7,442 bases of DNA from the NCBI GenBank assembly GCA_016199605.1, contig JACQGJ010000321.1, positions 1 through 7,442 on the forward strand, given 5' to 3'. Made by a program: the position numbers and the translations under genes. Numbering within the stretch: position 1 is the first letter of the stretch; each line of letters opens with the position of its first letter. Under the pieces are notes generated by a model. That model had not been told where the DNA came from, did not search any database, and worked only from the letters and a program-made list of their open reading frames with translations. The stretch comes from Armatimonadota bacterium (GTDB lineage: Bacteria; Armatimonadota; Abditibacteriia; CG2-30-59-28). Shown one piece after another: positions 6,743 through 7,442 of this stretch.

Positions 6743-6758
6743 GTGTGGGAAGAGTTGT
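6743..6758 (-). repeat. 16-nt motif in the ccmE-ccmF gap (copy 1)
   Basis: On the minus strand this reads ACAACTCTTCCCACAC, 27 bases before the ccmF start and just downstream of a small hairpin. It differs from the copy at 4681-4696 at a single base. Confidence 0.6.
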
Positions 6759-6760
6759 CA

Positions 6761-6778
6761 TGTCACCTTGCGGTGACA
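6761..6778 (-). other. Intergenic hairpin between ccmE and ccmF
   Basis: TGTCACC (6761-6767) and GGTGACA (6772-6778) form a perfect 7-bp stem with a four-base loop in the 86-base gap. No T-run follows, so it is unlikely to terminate. In the ccm message it would lie between the ccmE stop and the repeated 16-nt motif. It could be an RNA stability or processing element, or a dyad-symmetric protein site. Confidence 0.4.
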
Positions 6779-6801
6779 GTCGATTTGCCGCGACGACCAC
6801 G

Positions 6802-7248
6802 TTACGACTGGGTTGAGTGGTCCTTCGGCAAACTGCCTTTCTTCACTCGATCCTTCATCTCGTATTTGGAGGGGCACTTGGCCTGCAACTGGGTAGCTTC
6901 GAAGGAGCCAGTGGCATGGAAGGTTCCATCGACGACGACTTCACTCCCGTCTTTGAAGGTGTCGGGGACGATGCCTTTGTAGAGTACGGGGTAGGTCACA
7001 TGTCCTTGATCGTCCTGAATCACGAATCGCACTTCGAGGTCTTTGCTGTTCTTCTCGATGGACCCGGTTCTCACTTTTCCTCGCATGCGCACCTGTTTCC
7101 CTTCGAGGTTGGCGGACTCTGCGGCAATTTCCTTCACCTCAAAGTAACGCATGGAACTGGATTTGGTTCCATCGTAGACCAACCAACCCAGCAGGACAAC
7201 GATCACGCTCACTCCAAGGGTAACTTGAAGCTGCTTCTTGCTCTTCAT
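6802..7248 (-). CDS. ccmE: Haem chaperone CcmE, Cys-type (CxxxY)
   Basis: Periplasmic, membrane-anchored haem chaperone that carries covalently attached haem from CcmC to CcmF. The 148-residue protein has a basic N-terminus, one transmembrane anchor (about 6-26), then the OB-fold beta barrel. This includes LEGKQVRMRGKVRTGSI (48-64), VRFVIQD (74-80), VTYPVLYKGIVPDTFKDG (84-101) and VVVDGTF (104-110). After FEATQLQAK, classical CcmE has HDENY, whose His binds haem. Here it is C125-P-S-K-Y129, so the His is replaced by Cys while the Tyr axial ligand is kept. This CxxxY class is known from Desulfovibrio and archaea. I chose ATG 7248, since GGAG lies eight bases upstream; the adjoining TTG 7251 is less likely. 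It is the first gene of the operon, behind a good promoter. Confidence 0.96.
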   Translation of the reverse strand: MKSKKQLQVTLGVSVIVVLLGWLVYDGTKSSSMRYFEVKEIAAESANLEGKQVRMRGKVRTGSIEKNSKDLEVRFVIQDDQGHVTYPVLYKGIVPDTFKDGSEVVVDGTFHATGSFEATQLQAKCPSKYEMKDRVKKGSLPKDHSTQS

Positions 7249-7289
7249 CAAACCACTCCAATGGCACTGGACGTGACTACACGGCGGTC

Positions 7290-7319
7290 AGTATAGCCGA
7301 ACAAAAACCGCTGTGTCAA
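7290..7319 (-). promoter_or_regulatory. Sigma70-type promoter of the ccmEFHI operon
   Basis: On the minus strand, a perfect -35 TTGACA (7319-7314) is followed after an 18-base spacer by TATACT (7295-7290), one mismatch from the consensus -10. Transcription should start near 7283, giving a leader of about 35 bases before ATG 7248 of ccmE. This is the best promoter in the window. It suggests constitutive housekeeping expression, and I see no obvious operator dyad around it. Confidence 0.8.
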
Positions 7320-7363
7320 CGCGACCAACCAGTACCTGAAACTCTCCTCCGAAAATAGATGCT

Positions 7364-7430
7364 TTGAACCGCGAAGACGCAAAGCACGCGAAGGGTTCTT
7401 CTTAGCGGCCTTGGCGGCTTCGCGGTTCGA
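7364..7430. repeat. Long imperfect palindrome, likely dispersed intergenic repeat
   Basis: The outer arms pair over 13 positions: TTGAACCGCGAAG (7364-7376) with CTTCGCGGTTCGA (7418-7430), counting one G-T. Pairing continues inward as CGC/GCG, AAG/CTT, CGC/GCG and AAGGG/TTCTT, broken by purine-purine or C-C mismatches, to a three-base loop at 7396-7398. The 5' arm is built of repeated CGCGAAG-like units. Elements of the AACCGCGAAGACGC type are familiar to me from intergenic DNA of many environmental bacteria, but I cannot search for other copies. It lies just upstream of the ccm promoter. Confidence 0.65.
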
Positions 7431-7442
7431 TTTTCATCCCGC

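Noticed and set aside
7364..7430. CRISPR or tRNA-like reading of the repetitive palindrome
   Set aside because: There is only one element, with no direct repeats separated by spacers and no cloverleaf or T-arm; it is a simple long inverted repeat.

Overview
The window looks like chromosomal DNA from a Gram-negative-type bacterium with respiratory c-type cytochromes. It is moderately GC-rich, densely coded and uses several TTG/GTG starts. The evidence for this lifestyle is a System I (Ccm) cytochrome c maturation operon and a DksA/TraR-family zinc-finger protein. The Cys-type CcmE and the odd CcmH point away from classical alpha- and gammaproteobacteria, towards a deltaproteobacterial-type or less-studied phylum. 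The sequence alone does not settle the taxon. I see no transposase, integrase, CRISPR array, tRNA or rRNA.

Layout, left to right. (1) Positions 1-434, plus strand: the tail of an upstream gene, then a small three-helix membrane protein of unknown function with a strong ribosome binding site. (2) A short intergenic hairpin at 473-501 separates it from everything that follows, which is on the minus strand. (3) Positions 515-2875: a secreted phosphodiester-glycosidase (NAGPA/DUF2233) protein followed by a Gfo/Idh/MocA NAD(P)-dependent sugar oxidoreductase, probably co-transcribed. (4) Positions 2886-3367: a DksA/TraR-type protein with an ideal ribosome binding site, closed by a very strong intrinsic terminator. 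(5) Positions 3624-7319: a ccm operon in the order ccmE-ccmF-ccmH-ccmI-like. It has a clear sigma70-type promoter in front of ccmE, translational coupling between the last two genes, and a 16-nt motif repeated in both intergenic gaps. (6) Positions 7364-7430: a long imperfect palindrome that looks like a dispersed intergenic repeat.

How the parts work together. CcmE holds haem covalently in the periplasm, CcmF (with CcmH) ligates it to apocytochrome CXXCH motifs, and the CcmI-like protein probably assists apocytochrome handling. The exporter/loader genes ccmABCD and the thioredoxin ccmG are not in the window. The cluster departs from the textbook in three places: CcmE has CPSKY where the haem-binding histidine motif should be, CcmH has a CxCxC...CxC cysteine cluster in place of CxxC, and the CcmI-like protein ends in a four-cysteine zinc ribbon. 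Together these make the most interesting biology here. I found no wholly new multi-gene system; the rest is ordinary chromosomal content.
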